Program-made: the position numbers and the translations under genes | Notes under the pieces: generated by a model | What the model saw: only the letters and a program-made list of their open reading frames with translations | What the model was told of the DNA's origin: nothing | The model's database searches: none | Source: Bacteroidaceae bacterium | Lineage (GTDB): Bacteria; Bacteroidota; Bacteroidia; Bacteroidales; Bacteroidaceae | Reading direction: 5' to 3' | Assembly (NCBI GenBank): GCA_900770665.1 | Contig: CAAGKZ010000020.1 | Coordinates: 1-10,317 of the forward strand | DNA: 10,317 nt | In this document: piece by piece, positions 1-7,803 of the stretch | Numbering within the stretch: position 1 is the first letter of the stretch | Layout: each line of letters begins with the position of its first letter

Positions 1-44
1 ATCCAACAGCACTTTTGCTTTATATTTTGCTTTATTTAAATTAT

Positions 45-626
45 TCAGCACTGCGCCATGTCACTGCCGAGATTCGGCAAATTCACCTGTTCAAACTTAT
101 AACCAAGACGTTTGAGTTCCATGGCTGCACCAATGCGGAACATTACCTTTACCACACGCGCATAGACGTGGAATGCCATTGGCGACTGGGGTTCGATTCT
201 CTCGCGGCGAATCAAGGTAACGGCGGTCTCACCCAAACGGCGCATCATATCCTCAATTCCCTTTGCCTCGCGCGACTCAAGATGGAAAGCGATGATGTCA
301 CGTACGATATGCTCGTCCATATCATCAAAACCTTGTGCGCCATAATAGCTTTTGTACTCATCTTTACAATGAGCAGCCCAATCCTCGTCCCAGTGATGCG
401 CAACAGCCATTCCAAGATAACCGGCCCAGGCAATAGCCACTGTGGGGTAATCGGGGATGTTAGGTACCGCATCGGCCATATACTCGGGAGCCAGCGCATC
501 CCAACGGTCACTTATATCATCAGTCGCAAGCAATGTACCGTCGAGAACACCATACTGTTTGCACATGCGCAAAAGTTCGTCGGTTATACGACTCTCAAAA
601 TTCTCCAGATAAACTTTGTCCAACAT
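45..626 (-). CDS. Conserved-looking hypothetical protein, 193 aa, unrecognised family
   Basis: I do not recognise this family. The product is 193 residues, soluble and probably mostly helical, with no signal peptide or membrane segment. A striking central stretch holds a His-His-Trp-Asp-Glu-Asp-Trp run (about residues 77-83) followed by a cluster of Tyr and acidic residues (about 90-104). This could be a metal or ligand site, but that is a guess. The C-terminal half is a charged helical region rich in Arg and Glu. I chose ATG at 626: it begins one base after the stop codon of the upstream gene (628) and has an AGGTGA-like ribosome site just before it. A GTG at 635 would add three residues but would sit inside that site. 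The tight junction suggests translational coupling with the small exported protein upstream. Real coding is supported by the length, the stop/start junction and the normal amino-acid composition. Confidence 0.8.
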   Translation of the reverse strand: MLDKVYLENFESRITDELLRMCKQYGVLDGTLLATDDISDRWDALAPEYMADAVPNIPDYPTVAIAWAGYLGMAVAHHWDEDWAAHCKDEYKSYYGAQGFDDMDEHIVRDIIAFHLESREAKGIEDMMRRLGETAVTLIRRERIEPQSPMAFHVYARVVKVMFRIGAAMELKRLGYKFEQVNLPNLGSDMAQC

Positions 627-627
627 A

Positions 628-1014
628 TCACTCACCTATTTTATCGGTAATTTTATCTTCAAACGATGACACATAATCCTTTGCAGCCTTGGCATCTACA
701 AAGGTAAAAACTTTACCAAGAACACCCAAAGAGACCACATACTCATTATTCATCCATCTTATTTTGCCTATTGTAACAACACCATAACTCTCAATAATCA
801 ACATATTGGCAAGACATTCATCAACGAAAGCCTCATCAGTGGCCATGTCAGCAAGTTTTGTGTCAGCAATGCCTGGCAGTACATTTCCCTTTTCAATCTC
901 ACTTATCACCGCTGACGACACTGCACGGACGTGCGCCTCTTTATCGGGTAATGTTTTTGCACAAACAACACCAAGAACAACAAGAAAAACGCTGAGATAA
1001 AAAATCCACTTCAT
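628..1014 (-). CDS. Small exported protein, DUF4359-like
   Basis: The 128-residue product starts with a short basic end and a hydrophobic stretch (residues 2-19) ending in a Val-Cys-Ala site that would suit signal peptidase I. The Cys is not in a good lipobox, so a lipoprotein is unlikely; an uncleaved membrane anchor is the alternative. After this come a Pro-Asp-Lys-Glu-x-His motif (about 23-28), a helical segment, and a C-terminal beta-rich part reading roughly VVTIGKIRW...VVSLGVLGKVFTF. From memory this arrangement (N-terminal anchor, PxKExH, then a 'GxLGxVFTF' strand) resembles small Bacteroidetes proteins annotated DUF4359; the assignment is by eye and the function is unknown. The start ATG lies 29 bp after ribE, and the stop is one base before the next gene, so it probably belongs to the ribE transcript. 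Confidence 0.8.
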   Translation of the reverse strand: MKWIFYLSVFLVVLGVVCAKTLPDKEAHVRAVSSAVISEIEKGNVLPGIADTKLADMATDEAFVDECLANMLIIESYGVVTIGKIRWMNNEYVVSLGVLGKVFTFVDAKAAKDYVSSFEDKITDKIGE

Positions 1015-1043
1015 AGTTATATTACAATTTAACAGAAAACAAA

Positions 1044-1643
1044 TTATCGCGTTGCAATGCGGGCTATATACTTGCCGATTATATCAAATTCAATATTCAC
1101 TTTTGTTCCGACTTCAATGGTGTGGAAATTGGTATGTTCAAAAGTATAAGGAATGATTGCAACAGAAAATGAGTCATCGGTAGGTTCACAGACTGTGAGA
1201 CTCACGCCATTCACGGTTACAGAACCTTTGTCAACTGTCAAATAGCCTTTGACAGCCATTGCAGCATCGTAGGGATAGCGGAAAGTGAAATACCAACTGC
1301 CATCGGCATCGCGCACTGATACACACTCGGCTGTTATATCCACATGGCCTTGTACAATATGACCGTCAAGACGGCCGTTCATCATCATGGAACGTTCAAC
1401 GTTTACCTTGTCGCCGACCTTCAATGCGCCGATATTTGAGCGCTCAAGCGTCTCACTCATAGCAGTCACAGTATATTCATCACCTGTTATATCCACCACT
1501 GTAAGGCAAACACCGTTATGCGCCACACTCTGGTCAATCTTCAACTCATTCACGAATGAACAAGTCAATGTCAGGTGCAGGTTACCTTGCTCACGCACCA
1601 ACTTGCGCACTGTCGCAAACTCTTCTACAATACCCGAAAACAT
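1044..1643 (-). CDS. ribE: Riboflavin synthase, alpha subunit
   Basis: This enzyme dismutates two 6,7-dimethyl-8-ribityllumazine molecules to riboflavin plus the pyrimidinedione precursor, the last step of riboflavin synthesis in the cytoplasm. The family is two tandem lumazine-binding beta barrels, and both are visible: residues 1-96 and 97-190. The N-terminal MFSGIVEE matches the usual MFTGIIE start, which fixes the ATG. Each half has its NGVxLTV strand: SVAHNGVCLTVV at 40-51, with Cys46 aligned to the conserved Cys of the family, and SVTVNGVSLTV at 141-151. The GHIVQGHVD motif is at 94-102, and a C-terminal Asp187 sits near the catalytic Asp position. At 199 residues the length is normal. 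An AAGGA ribosome site lies about 5 bases before the ATG. The gene starts 51 bp after the M60 protease gene and has no recognisable -7 box of its own. No FMN riboswitch fits in the short leader. Other riboflavin genes are not in the window. The symbol ribC is used for the same protein in some species. Confidence 0.97.
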   Translation of the reverse strand: MFSGIVEEFATVRKLVREQGNLHLTLTCSFVNELKIDQSVAHNGVCLTVVDITGDEYTVTAMSETLERSNIGALKVGDKVNVERSMMMNGRLDGHIVQGHVDITAECVSVRDADGSWYFTFRYPYDAAMAVKGYLTVDKGSVTVNGVSLTVCEPTDDSFSVAIIPYTFEHTNFHTIEVGTKVNIEFDIIGKYIARIATR

Positions 1644-1694
1644 ATATCCTTCTTTTTAAAAATCATTTTAAACACTTGAATAACAGCGTTGTTA

Positions 1695-4600
1695 TTACTT
1701 CATAAGAACCTTTTTGCCATCCGATGTAACATAGATTACATTCTTTTCAGGATTCACAACCCTTACGCCATCAAGGTCATACAAAATCACCTCTTCTTCT
1801 TCAGACTCCACACCATCAATTGATGTAATGGTTTTCTTGTCGGCGAGATAAACGGTCAATACATCTCCAACCTCGCTTTTAAGCAAATAAGCCTTATTTA
1901 CTTGTAAACCCGATGAAGTAGTGGAACCTTTAAGTGTCATAATGGCACCACCAACTGTGGTTGAAGCGACAGTTCCAAGGAACTCGCCCTTTGGGAGATA
2001 CTCTCTTATTGTTGTACCATGCAACAGATTATCCTCTACAAGCGGAGTGTTGTCAGCAGGAAGCACCGCTGTTGTGTAGGTAGCCTTTGCACCGGCATAT
2101 ATCACCGGCATATAAGCAGGTACTACACCACCCTGTACCTCCTCAATATATGCGTAGTCATACGTAGTGCCATCGTAGGTCCATTTACCGGCACCTGTTA
2201 CCACATATGCAGTAACCTCCTCAGGAATTTCCATTGCAAAGGGATAACATGCCGCAAGAAGCTTTGCAGTAGGGATTGAGAGCTTGAAATTATCGACCTT
2301 CTGCACCTTCCACAGATTGCTTTCATCGGTTGCACTACCGAATTTCACTCCGGTAATCTCGCTCGATGCTGCAGTTAAATAATCATTGCTACCGGCAAGT
2401 CTGAAGGCATAAAGCCCCTCCTCCTCGTCCATGCACACGGCTTCGAGAAGCGAAGCATCATCAGCCTCTTTCAAATCGGAGATATTATCACCCGATGCGC
2501 AAGAGAAATAGAGACCGGTCTGCAAGTTCTTCAAATAGAAACCGCCATTGGCAGCCTCCCATAGCCAAACCTGGTCGGCTGCGCCGTTTACATTTGCTTT
2601 GGCACGCTTGATATTCCATGTAATTTCACCGGTAAGTTCACGCTGTGTAGTGGTGCCGCAACTCAAAGCTGTACCGTCGTTCTTTGACGAGATATTGTAA
2701 TATACGCCGGCGTCCAAACCTTTTACCTCCTTGGCCTGTCCATAGATCATCTTGCGTGTACCGTCATATCCCACAGCAACAATGTATGCCGACTCACCAG
2801 TGAAAAGCACCTTGGTATCAGTGTGACTAGCCATTTGGGCACCAAGACCATACATTGTAATATGCGTGAGGTTGCCATAAGCATCGTAGGTCTCGAATGC
2901 AACAGCATTCTTCACCTTCTTATGCTCCACACGAATTGTACCGGTAGGCACACCGTTACCACTTTTTGGGGGAGTACATCCATAACCATACTCGGCAGGC
3001 ACTTCAAGCGCAAGCTTGTCGCGATATATATGGAAGTTGTGGGCATTGATGTAGTTGATTTCCTCCTTTGGTGTGGGGTATCCCTGCTCGCGCACATGAT
3101 TCTTGAGATTTGCTATCATCGCATCCGAAATAACAATCCAACCCGGAGAGTAGTCCTCGATGTAGGCATTTATAGGTTTAAGCATACCGGCCTTCTCAAA
3201 GAAAGGAAGGAGATTAAGGCCTGTACTGTCACATGCAAGCTTCATCCAGTTCACCTGTTGCTTGCCCGGTGTATTGTACTTTGAGCCGTAGTTGGCATCG
3301 GTACGGATAGCCTCAATAACCATTGGAATGATATCGGGAGACTTGCCGGCCAATGTTCCCCAAAGGTTCAACTGCCAGAAAGGAACAAGTTTCACAAAGT
3401 GGTCATAGTTGCGGCTGGTTGTGGTCACAGAGCCTATACTCTTTCCATCGGCATCATACCCTGTCACAGTCTTCTCGGCAGGAATGGTTCCATGATAGTC
3501 GGGACCATCCTGCAACTGCCATGATACACCTTTGCGGATACCCTCCTCAAAGTATGTCTGCATGCGGCCGCCGCGCATACCCGAATAGCTGTCGATACCG
3601 GACTTTTCATCCTCAAGACGCAACCAGTTGCGGTCGCCTGTAAAATGGAGTTGAGCCCATGCTGCATAGATGTTGTTTGTAGTCTCGCCACAGCCAGGCC
3701 ATTTGAAACCGGGATTCACTTGGTTGTTGTGTCCCCACTCGTGACCAACTCCCCAGAAATCGAAGTTCTTCGCATCGGGAGTCATTACACCACCCAAACT
3801 ACCGATGTGGCAGTATGCACCCTCGCCACCGGCAGCCATGAATCCATTGTTTGTTGCATAGAACAACTGACGGTTCTTTGCCTGACGGCCGTACTTCTCA
3901 AGACCGAGAATATCACGCTCGGCCCACTGTACCTGCTGATAGAGTGTCATCACTGAATCCACGTTTGTGGGACAATGCTTCAGCCATGAGCATACAGGGT
4001 ATGCAAGCTGCGCATGGCGTGAACGGGTGATGAGGATTGTAGAGTCGTTGGAAGCGCGACCTTTAAGCAGATTCTTCCAATCATCATTTGTCATTGTCTC
4101 CTGGTCCCAATAGCCCTGTACCGGTGCATTCACAAAGTGAACCTTGACGTTGGGGGCATTCTCAAAATCATCGGTATAATAATTGACAAACACATTTCCC
4201 TCGGTCTGCGCCGTAATAACATTCAAGCCATTCTTCAATGAATATGCACTTGAACTCTCATTCAACAGCCAGTTCTTGATTTTCAAACCAACATTATACT
4301 CGCCAATACCACTTGCTACAACAATGCAAGACTCACCAGCCTTAAGATAGACACCTGTAGGGTTCTCATAGTTATTGTACTGACTGCTGACCTTAAGATT
4401 GTTTCTCAAGGTGGAAGTTGTCATGTATGCCTCGTACTCGCCAACGCGGAATTTCTTGTAACCGGCAGCATCGGCAAGCAGGTTGTCAACAAGTTTCTTC
4501 ACATCGGCATCGGCAATGCCATTGCTGCTTGTAACGCCGGGTTTGAGAACTGTATACAAATCATCCTCGAAATACTGTGCGAAAGCCTGAGTCTTTGTGT

Positions 4601-5087
4601 CATCTATTTCATAAGCCTCAATCTCTGCTGCCGAAGCGAAACCGTTTGAACCGCTCTTGATTGTAAAGCGCACTCGGCCACACTCAACTCCGCCGTCGGG
4701 TATAATGAAATCATAGACAGCACCTGAACCACCTAGTTTGTAAGTACCAATCTTTGTAAAGCTTGTACTATTGGTTGCCGGAGCATAGGACAAATCTACC
4801 TCGTTCCAGTTACCGTTTGGAGTACCATCCTGGCGAGGGATATATCTCATATAATCGACATGAGCCACCTCCTTGAGATTTACGGTATAAGTTACCGGAA
4901 ATTTCGTTCCGGAACCGGTGTACGAACTGTGCCATATTGTGGAAGTATTACCATCGAGAGCATATTTTGCCTCGTTACCTTCCTGTTCGCTAGTTGCGTA
5001 GGCACCACTGATTGCCACCTTCTTGTCCTGGGCATTCACTCCAAGCACAGCGGCAACAAAAAGCATAAAGAATAGAATCTTTTTCAT
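1695..5087 (-). CDS. Secreted M60-like (enhancin-type) zinc metalloprotease with F5/8 type C domain
   Basis: This large exported protease (1130 residues) is probably a glycoprotein or mucin peptidase. Residues 1-19 form a signal peptide (MKKILFFMLF..., cleavage likely after Val-Asn-Ala). Residues about 23-161 resemble a discoidin/F5-8 type C (CBM32-like) sugar-binding domain, with ALDGNTSTIWHS at 43-54. Residues about 215-690 match the M60-like peptidase fold. The zinc motif HEWGH is at 449-453, and a third ligand, Glu468, follows 14 residues later in GCGETTNN, which fits the M60 signature HExxHx(8-28)E. After a beta-rich linker, residues about 785-932 look like a beta-trefoil (ricin/fascin-like) module with Gln-Val-Trp and repeated FxL/YxS strands; this is less certain. 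Residues about 935-1088 are a Bacteroidales beta domain with the 'YPFAMEIPE...VTAY' pattern. The tail (1098-1130; LYDLDGVRV ... KKVLMK) resembles a type IX secretion sorting signal. It lies 142 bp after glnN beyond a strong terminator, and just upstream of ribE. I saw no convincing promoter in the leader. Confidence 0.95.
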   Translation of the reverse strand: MKKILFFMLFVAAVLGVNAQDKKVAISGAYATSEQEGNEAKYALDGNTSTIWHSSYTGSGTKFPVTYTVNLKEVAHVDYMRYIPRQDGTPNGNWNEVDLSYAPATNSTSFTKIGTYKLGGSGAVYDFIIPDGGVECGRVRFTIKSGSNGFASAAEIEAYEIDDTKTQAFAQYFEDDLYTVLKPGVTSSNGIADADVKKLVDNLLADAAGYKKFRVGEYEAYMTTSTLRNNLKVSSQYNNYENPTGVYLKAGESCIVVASGIGEYNVGLKIKNWLLNESSSAYSLKNGLNVITAQTEGNVFVNYYTDDFENAPNVKVHFVNAPVQGYWDQETMTNDDWKNLLKGRASNDSTILITRSRHAQLAYPVCSWLKHCPTNVDSVMTLYQQVQWAERDILGLEKYGRQAKNRQLFYATNNGFMAAGGEGAYCHIGSLGGVMTPDAKNFDFWGVGHEWGHNNQVNPGFKWPGCGETTNNIYAAWAQLHFTGDRNWLRLEDEKSGIDSYSGMRGGRMQTYFEEGIRKGVSWQLQDGPDYHGTIPAEKTVTGYDADGKSIGSVTTTSRNYDHFVKLVPFWQLNLWGTLAGKSPDIIPMVIEAIRTDANYGSKYNTPGKQQVNWMKLACDSTGLNLLPFFEKAGMLKPINAYIEDYSPGWIVISDAMIANLKNHVREQGYPTPKEEINYINAHNFHIYRDKLALEVPAEYGYGCTPPKSGNGVPTGTIRVEHKKVKNAVAFETYDAYGNLTHITMYGLGAQMASHTDTKVLFTGESAYIVAVGYDGTRKMIYGQAKEVKGLDAGVYYNISSKNDGTALSCGTTTQRELTGEITWNIKRAKANVNGAADQVWLWEAANGGFYLKNLQTGLYFSCASGDNISDLKEADDASLLEAVCMDEEEGLYAFRLAGSNDYLTAASSEITGVKFGSATDESNLWKVQKVDNFKLSIPTAKLLAACYPFAMEIPEEVTAYVVTGAGKWTYDGTTYDYAYIEEVQGGVVPAYMPVIYAGAKATYTTAVLPADNTPLVEDNLLHGTTIREYLPKGEFLGTVASTTVGGAIMTLKGSTTSSGLQVNKAYLLKSEVGDVLTVYLADKKTITSIDGVESEEEEVILYDLDGVRVVNPEKNVIYVTSDGKKVLMK

Positions 5088-5169
5088 ATCATTTTATTTA
5101 AACATTGTCCTATATTATAAATCTTTGTAAAATTAGTACTTTATTTATAATTATAAGGTATAAAACAAT

Positions 5170-5202
5170 AAAAAAAGATGGCGACTTCAACAAGTCACCA
5201 TC
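5170..5202 (-). terminator. Intrinsic terminator of glnN
   Basis: Read on the minus strand, an 11-bp stem (GATGGTGACTT pairing with AAGTCGCCATC, one G-T pair) closes a GTTG loop at 5177-5202. It is followed at once by seven T residues (5176-5170) and a further T-rich stretch. It lies 27 bp after the glnN stop codon, so it should end the glnN transcript and uncouple it from the M60 protease gene. Confidence 0.93.
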
Positions 5203-5229
5203 CAAATTCACTTCCGGCCATCTACCGAA

Positions 5230-7413
5230 TTACACTATAAACAGCAACTCCCTGTACTTGGGCAGCGTCCACAACTCGTTGTCAACCACAAGTTCAAGAT
5301 TGTCGATATGAGAGCGTATTTCCTCAAGCATGGGCGCCACGTTATCGTGATAAGCAATAGCCTTCTCGCGTTCCGATGCTATGCGATTAGCAACCTTGCG
5401 ACGTTCCACAAGCTCGGCAACCAGGCGGCGTATTTCGGCAACATGCTCGGCCATCTGCTTCACAAGGTCAATGTTCTCGGCCGACAAGCGGTCGCCCTCC
5501 TCTTTGCCAATCACCTGTTCCATCTTTATCACATTATCGAGCAACGAACTCTGGTACTTTGTAGCAGTGGGGATAATATGATTCAGCGCAAGGTCGCCAA
5601 GTACGCGAGCCTCAATCTGGATTTTCTTGGTATACATCTCCCACTTGATTTCATTGCGCGCAGCAAGCTCGGTCTCGGTCATCACATCCATATCACGGAA
5701 CATGGCAACACTCTCCTTGTCGAGATAACGGTCGAATACAAGCGGGGCACTTGCCTCGCAGTCAAGCCCACGTCGCGCAGCCTCTTTGCGCCACTCATCG
5801 CTGTAACCATTACCGTCAAAACGTACAGGCTTGCTGTACTTTATATATTTGCGTATAATCTTTACAAGCGCGTTCTCCTTGCTGTGACCCTTTTCAATAA
5901 GTTCATCAACCTCGCGCTTGAAGATTGTGAGCTGCTCGGCCATAGCGGTGTTGAGCGCAATCATTGCCGATGCACAGTTTGCCTCGGCGCCCACTGCACG
6001 GAACTCGAAACGGTTACCGGTGAAGGCAAAAGGCGAGGTGCGGTTGCGGTCGGTATTGTCAATCATCAACTCGGGGATTGACGGAATATTGAGACGGAGT
6101 TCGCGTTTGCTCAGGATTTTCACAACATCATCGGTAGTCTCCATGTGGTCGAGTACCGACGAGAGATGCGAGCCCAAGAAACTGGAAATGATTGCAGGGG
6201 GAGCCTCTGCCGCGCCCAAACGGTGTGAGTTTGCAGCCGACATTATGCTTGCCTTGAGCAAGCCATTGTGGCGATAGATTGCAGCAAGCGTATTCACCAC
6301 AAAAGTAATGAAGCGCAGATTGTCCTTGTCATTCTTTCCGGGAGCCATGAGTAGCACTCCGGTATCAGTTCCAAGAGACCAGTTGTTGTGCTTGCCCGAG
6401 CCGTTGACACCTTTAAAAGGCTTCTCATGCAACAACACGCGGAAGCCATGGCGACGCGCGACCTCCTTCATCAGCGCCATGATGAGCATATTGTGGTCAA
6501 CCGCAAGATTGCACTCCTCATATATCGGAGCCAACTCAAACTGGTTCGGCGCAGCCTCGTTGTGGCAGGTTTTGGCAGGGATACCAAGTTTCATAGCCTC
6601 AACCTCGAGTTCTTTCATGAACGCGGCCACGCGCTTTGGGATTGAACCGAAATAATGGTCCTCCAATTGCTGATTCTTTGCACTGTCGTGTCCCATTAGG
6701 GTGCGTCCTGTGAGCAAGAGGTCAGGGCGTGCAAGCAGCATACCCTCATCGACAAGGAAATACTCCTGCTCCCAGCCAAGATATGTAGTAACCTTCTTTA
6801 CATTCTTGTCAAAGTAACGGCATACATCGGTTGCGGCCTTGTCAACGGCACGCAGCGACTTCAAGAGCGGAGCCTTGTAGTCGAGCGCCTCGCCCGTGTA
6901 TGAGATGAACACTGTTGGGATACACAATGTATCATCAATGAGGAATGCAGGTGATGTAGGATCCCATGCACTATAACCACGCGCCTCGAATGTACTGCGA
7001 ATACCGCCATTGGGGAACGACGACGCATCGGGTTCCTGCTGAACAAGCAACTTGCCCGAGAACTCTTCAAGCACACCACCCTTGCCGTCGTGTTCAATAA
7101 AGGCATCATGCTTTTCGGCTGTAGTTTCCGTAAGCGGGTGGAACCAATGAGTATAGTGCGTTGCACCATTCTCCACTGCCCAGCGTTTCATTCCCTCGGC
7201 AACACTGTCGGCAATAGAACCGTCAAGCGGTGCATCGTTGTCAATGACATCAATAAGTTTGTTATATACCTCTTTGGGGAGATACTTGAACATCTTCTCA
7301 CGGTTGAACACCTTTGCACCAAAATATTCCGACGGGCGCAATTCGCAGTCGGGTACTTCAACAGCCTTTTTACCGAAGGCAGCCGATATGACCTCAAATC
7401 GTAGTTTTGACAT
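5230..7413 (-). CDS. glnN: Glutamine synthetase, type III
   Basis: This enzyme makes glutamine from glutamate, ammonia and ATP in the cytoplasm and is the main ammonia-assimilating enzyme in many Bacteroidales. At 727 residues it matches the type III class (about 700-730) and not types I or II (about 350-470). The N-terminal GSIII domain (about 1-170) has FNREKMFKYL, THYTHWFHPLT at 85-95 and KLLVQQEPDASSFPNGG at 121-137. The catalytic region (about 170-610) contains GWEQEYFLVD (213-222), KTCHNEAAPNQFELAP (281-296), KGVNGSGKHNNWSL (334-347) and NSHRLGAAEAPPAIISSFLG (395-414). The C-terminal domain (about 615-727) is a charged helical bundle. The MSKLRFEV start is typical of the family. A strong -33/-7 promoter lies 45-75 bp upstream and a terminator follows the gene, so it is likely monocistronic. 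It is divergent from nagA across a 462-bp region. I see no P-II-type gene or amt nearby. Confidence 0.98.
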   Translation of the reverse strand: MSKLRFEVISAAFGKKAVEVPDCELRPSEYFGAKVFNREKMFKYLPKEVYNKLIDVIDNDAPLDGSIADSVAEGMKRWAVENGATHYTHWFHPLTETTAEKHDAFIEHDGKGGVLEEFSGKLLVQQEPDASSFPNGGIRSTFEARGYSAWDPTSPAFLIDDTLCIPTVFISYTGEALDYKAPLLKSLRAVDKAATDVCRYFDKNVKKVTTYLGWEQEYFLVDEGMLLARPDLLLTGRTLMGHDSAKNQQLEDHYFGSIPKRVAAFMKELEVEAMKLGIPAKTCHNEAAPNQFELAPIYEECNLAVDHNMLIMALMKEVARRHGFRVLLHEKPFKGVNGSGKHNNWSLGTDTGVLLMAPGKNDKDNLRFITFVVNTLAAIYRHNGLLKASIMSAANSHRLGAAEAPPAIISSFLGSHLSSVLDHMETTDDVVKILSKRELRLNIPSIPELMIDNTDRNRTSPFAFTGNRFEFRAVGAEANCASAMIALNTAMAEQLTIFKREVDELIEKGHSKENALVKIIRKYIKYSKPVRFDGNGYSDEWRKEAARRGLDCEASAPLVFDRYLDKESVAMFRDMDVMTETELAARNEIKWEMYTKKIQIEARVLGDLALNHIIPTATKYQSSLLDNVIKMEQVIGKEEGDRLSAENIDLVKQMAEHVAEIRRLVAELVERRKVANRIASEREKAIAYHDNVAPMLEEIRSHIDNLELVVDNELWTLPKYRELLFIV

Positions 7414-7457
7414 TGCAGTATGTTTTATTTATCTTTTTGCTATTTAAATTGTAAACG

Positions 7458-7488
7458 CAAAGATAACACCATAACCGTACAAGACAAA
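7458..7488 (-). promoter_or_regulatory. glnN promoter, Bacteroidales -33/-7 type
   Basis: On the minus strand, TTTG (7488-7485) is followed after 19 bp by TATCTTTG (7465-7458), an exact match to the Bacteroidales primary-sigma -7 box TAnnTTTG at normal spacing. Transcription would start near 7450, leaving a leader of roughly 35-40 nt before the glnN ATG at 7413. Confidence 0.85.
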
Positions 7489-7760
7489 GAAAAACAGAGA
7501 AAAGAGAAGTATTTTTGGGCATAAAGCCCTAAAAAGAATAAGAAAATATTAAAAAAGGAAGAGAAAAACTACATTTTTCCAAACACACATAGGAAATTCC
7601 ATAAAAGCGCACAAAAAACACAAAATATCATTATGTAAGCAAAAACCTATAAATAGGTTACATTTTAACACAACAAAAAGAGACAAACATGAAGCATATA
7701 TCTGCTAACAGAGTGCGCCAAATCAAAAGATTTGAGAAAATGGACTAAAAAAAAACAAAA
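7489..7760. other. AT-rich divergent region with inverted repeats, no confident gene
   Basis: This is the middle of the 462-bp gap between glnN and nagA. I see no confident gene. It holds three dyads. The first, at 7512-7534, is GGGC-ATAAA-GCCC flanked by TTTTT and AAAAA, so it is symmetric and not a terminator on either strand. The second, at 7644-7659, is AACCTAT-AA-ATAGGTT, with a further ATGTA/TACAT pair outside it at 7633-7637 and 7659-7663. The third, at 7719-7734, is CAAATC-AAAA-GATTTG. A 19-codon reading frame, MKHISANRVRQIKRFEKMD, runs from 7689 to 7748 on the plus strand; it may be chance. The dyads could be operator sites for regulators of glnN or nagA, but that is inference. Confidence 0.5.
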
Positions 7761-7783
7761 AAACAATATTGTTTCACAATATT
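7761..7783. promoter_or_regulatory. Candidate operator: overlapping dyads on the nagA promoter
   Basis: Two perfect dyads overlap here. AAACAATATTGTTT (7761-7774) is a 14-bp palindrome, and AATATTGT-TTC-ACAATATT (7765-7783) has 8-bp arms with a 3-base spacer. The pair covers the -33 region of the nagA promoter and ends five bases before the -7 box, the usual place for a repressor. The regulator is not identifiable from this window. Confidence 0.45.
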
Positions 7784-7795
7784 TAAATAACTTTG
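7769..7795 (+). promoter_or_regulatory. nagA promoter
   Basis: TAACTTTG at 7788-7795 is an exact TAnnTTTG -7 box. A TTG at 7769-7771 could be the -33 element, with 16 bp between the two, slightly short for the usual spacing. The predicted start is near 7802, giving a leader of about 75 nt before the nagA ATG. Confidence 0.75.
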
Positions 7796-7803
7796 TGAGG
7801 AAA

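Noticed and set aside
15..650. Plus-strand open frame of 211 codons at the left end
   Set aside because: It lies opposite the 193-residue minus-strand gene and shows no family resemblance; the minus-strand frame has the coherent stop/start junction with its neighbour.
1644..1694. FMN riboswitch upstream of ribE
   Set aside because: Only 51 bp separate the genes, far too short for the RFN element, and none of its conserved stems is visible.
1679..1696. Perfect 7-bp hairpin (AATAACA / TGTTATT) at the stop codon of the M60 protease gene
   Set aside because: It is AT-rich, overlaps the stop codon, and has no T-run directly after it on the minus strand, so I did not call it a terminator. ribE may still be read through from upstream.
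5088..5140. Promoter of the M60 protease gene (TAATTTTA at 5135-5128 on the minus strand)
   Set aside because: It differs from TAnnTTTG at one key base and has no TTTG at -33. A promoter should exist after the glnN terminator, but I cannot place it.
5308..6081. Plus-strand open frame of 257 codons inside glnN
   Set aside because: It is an antisense shadow of the clearly identified glutamine synthetase, with unnatural composition.
7512..7534. GGGC-ATAAA-GCCC hairpin as a terminator
   Set aside because: It is preceded by T and followed by A on the plus strand, with the reverse order absent on the minus strand, so neither direction gives a stem followed by a U-run. It also lies upstream of both divergent genes.
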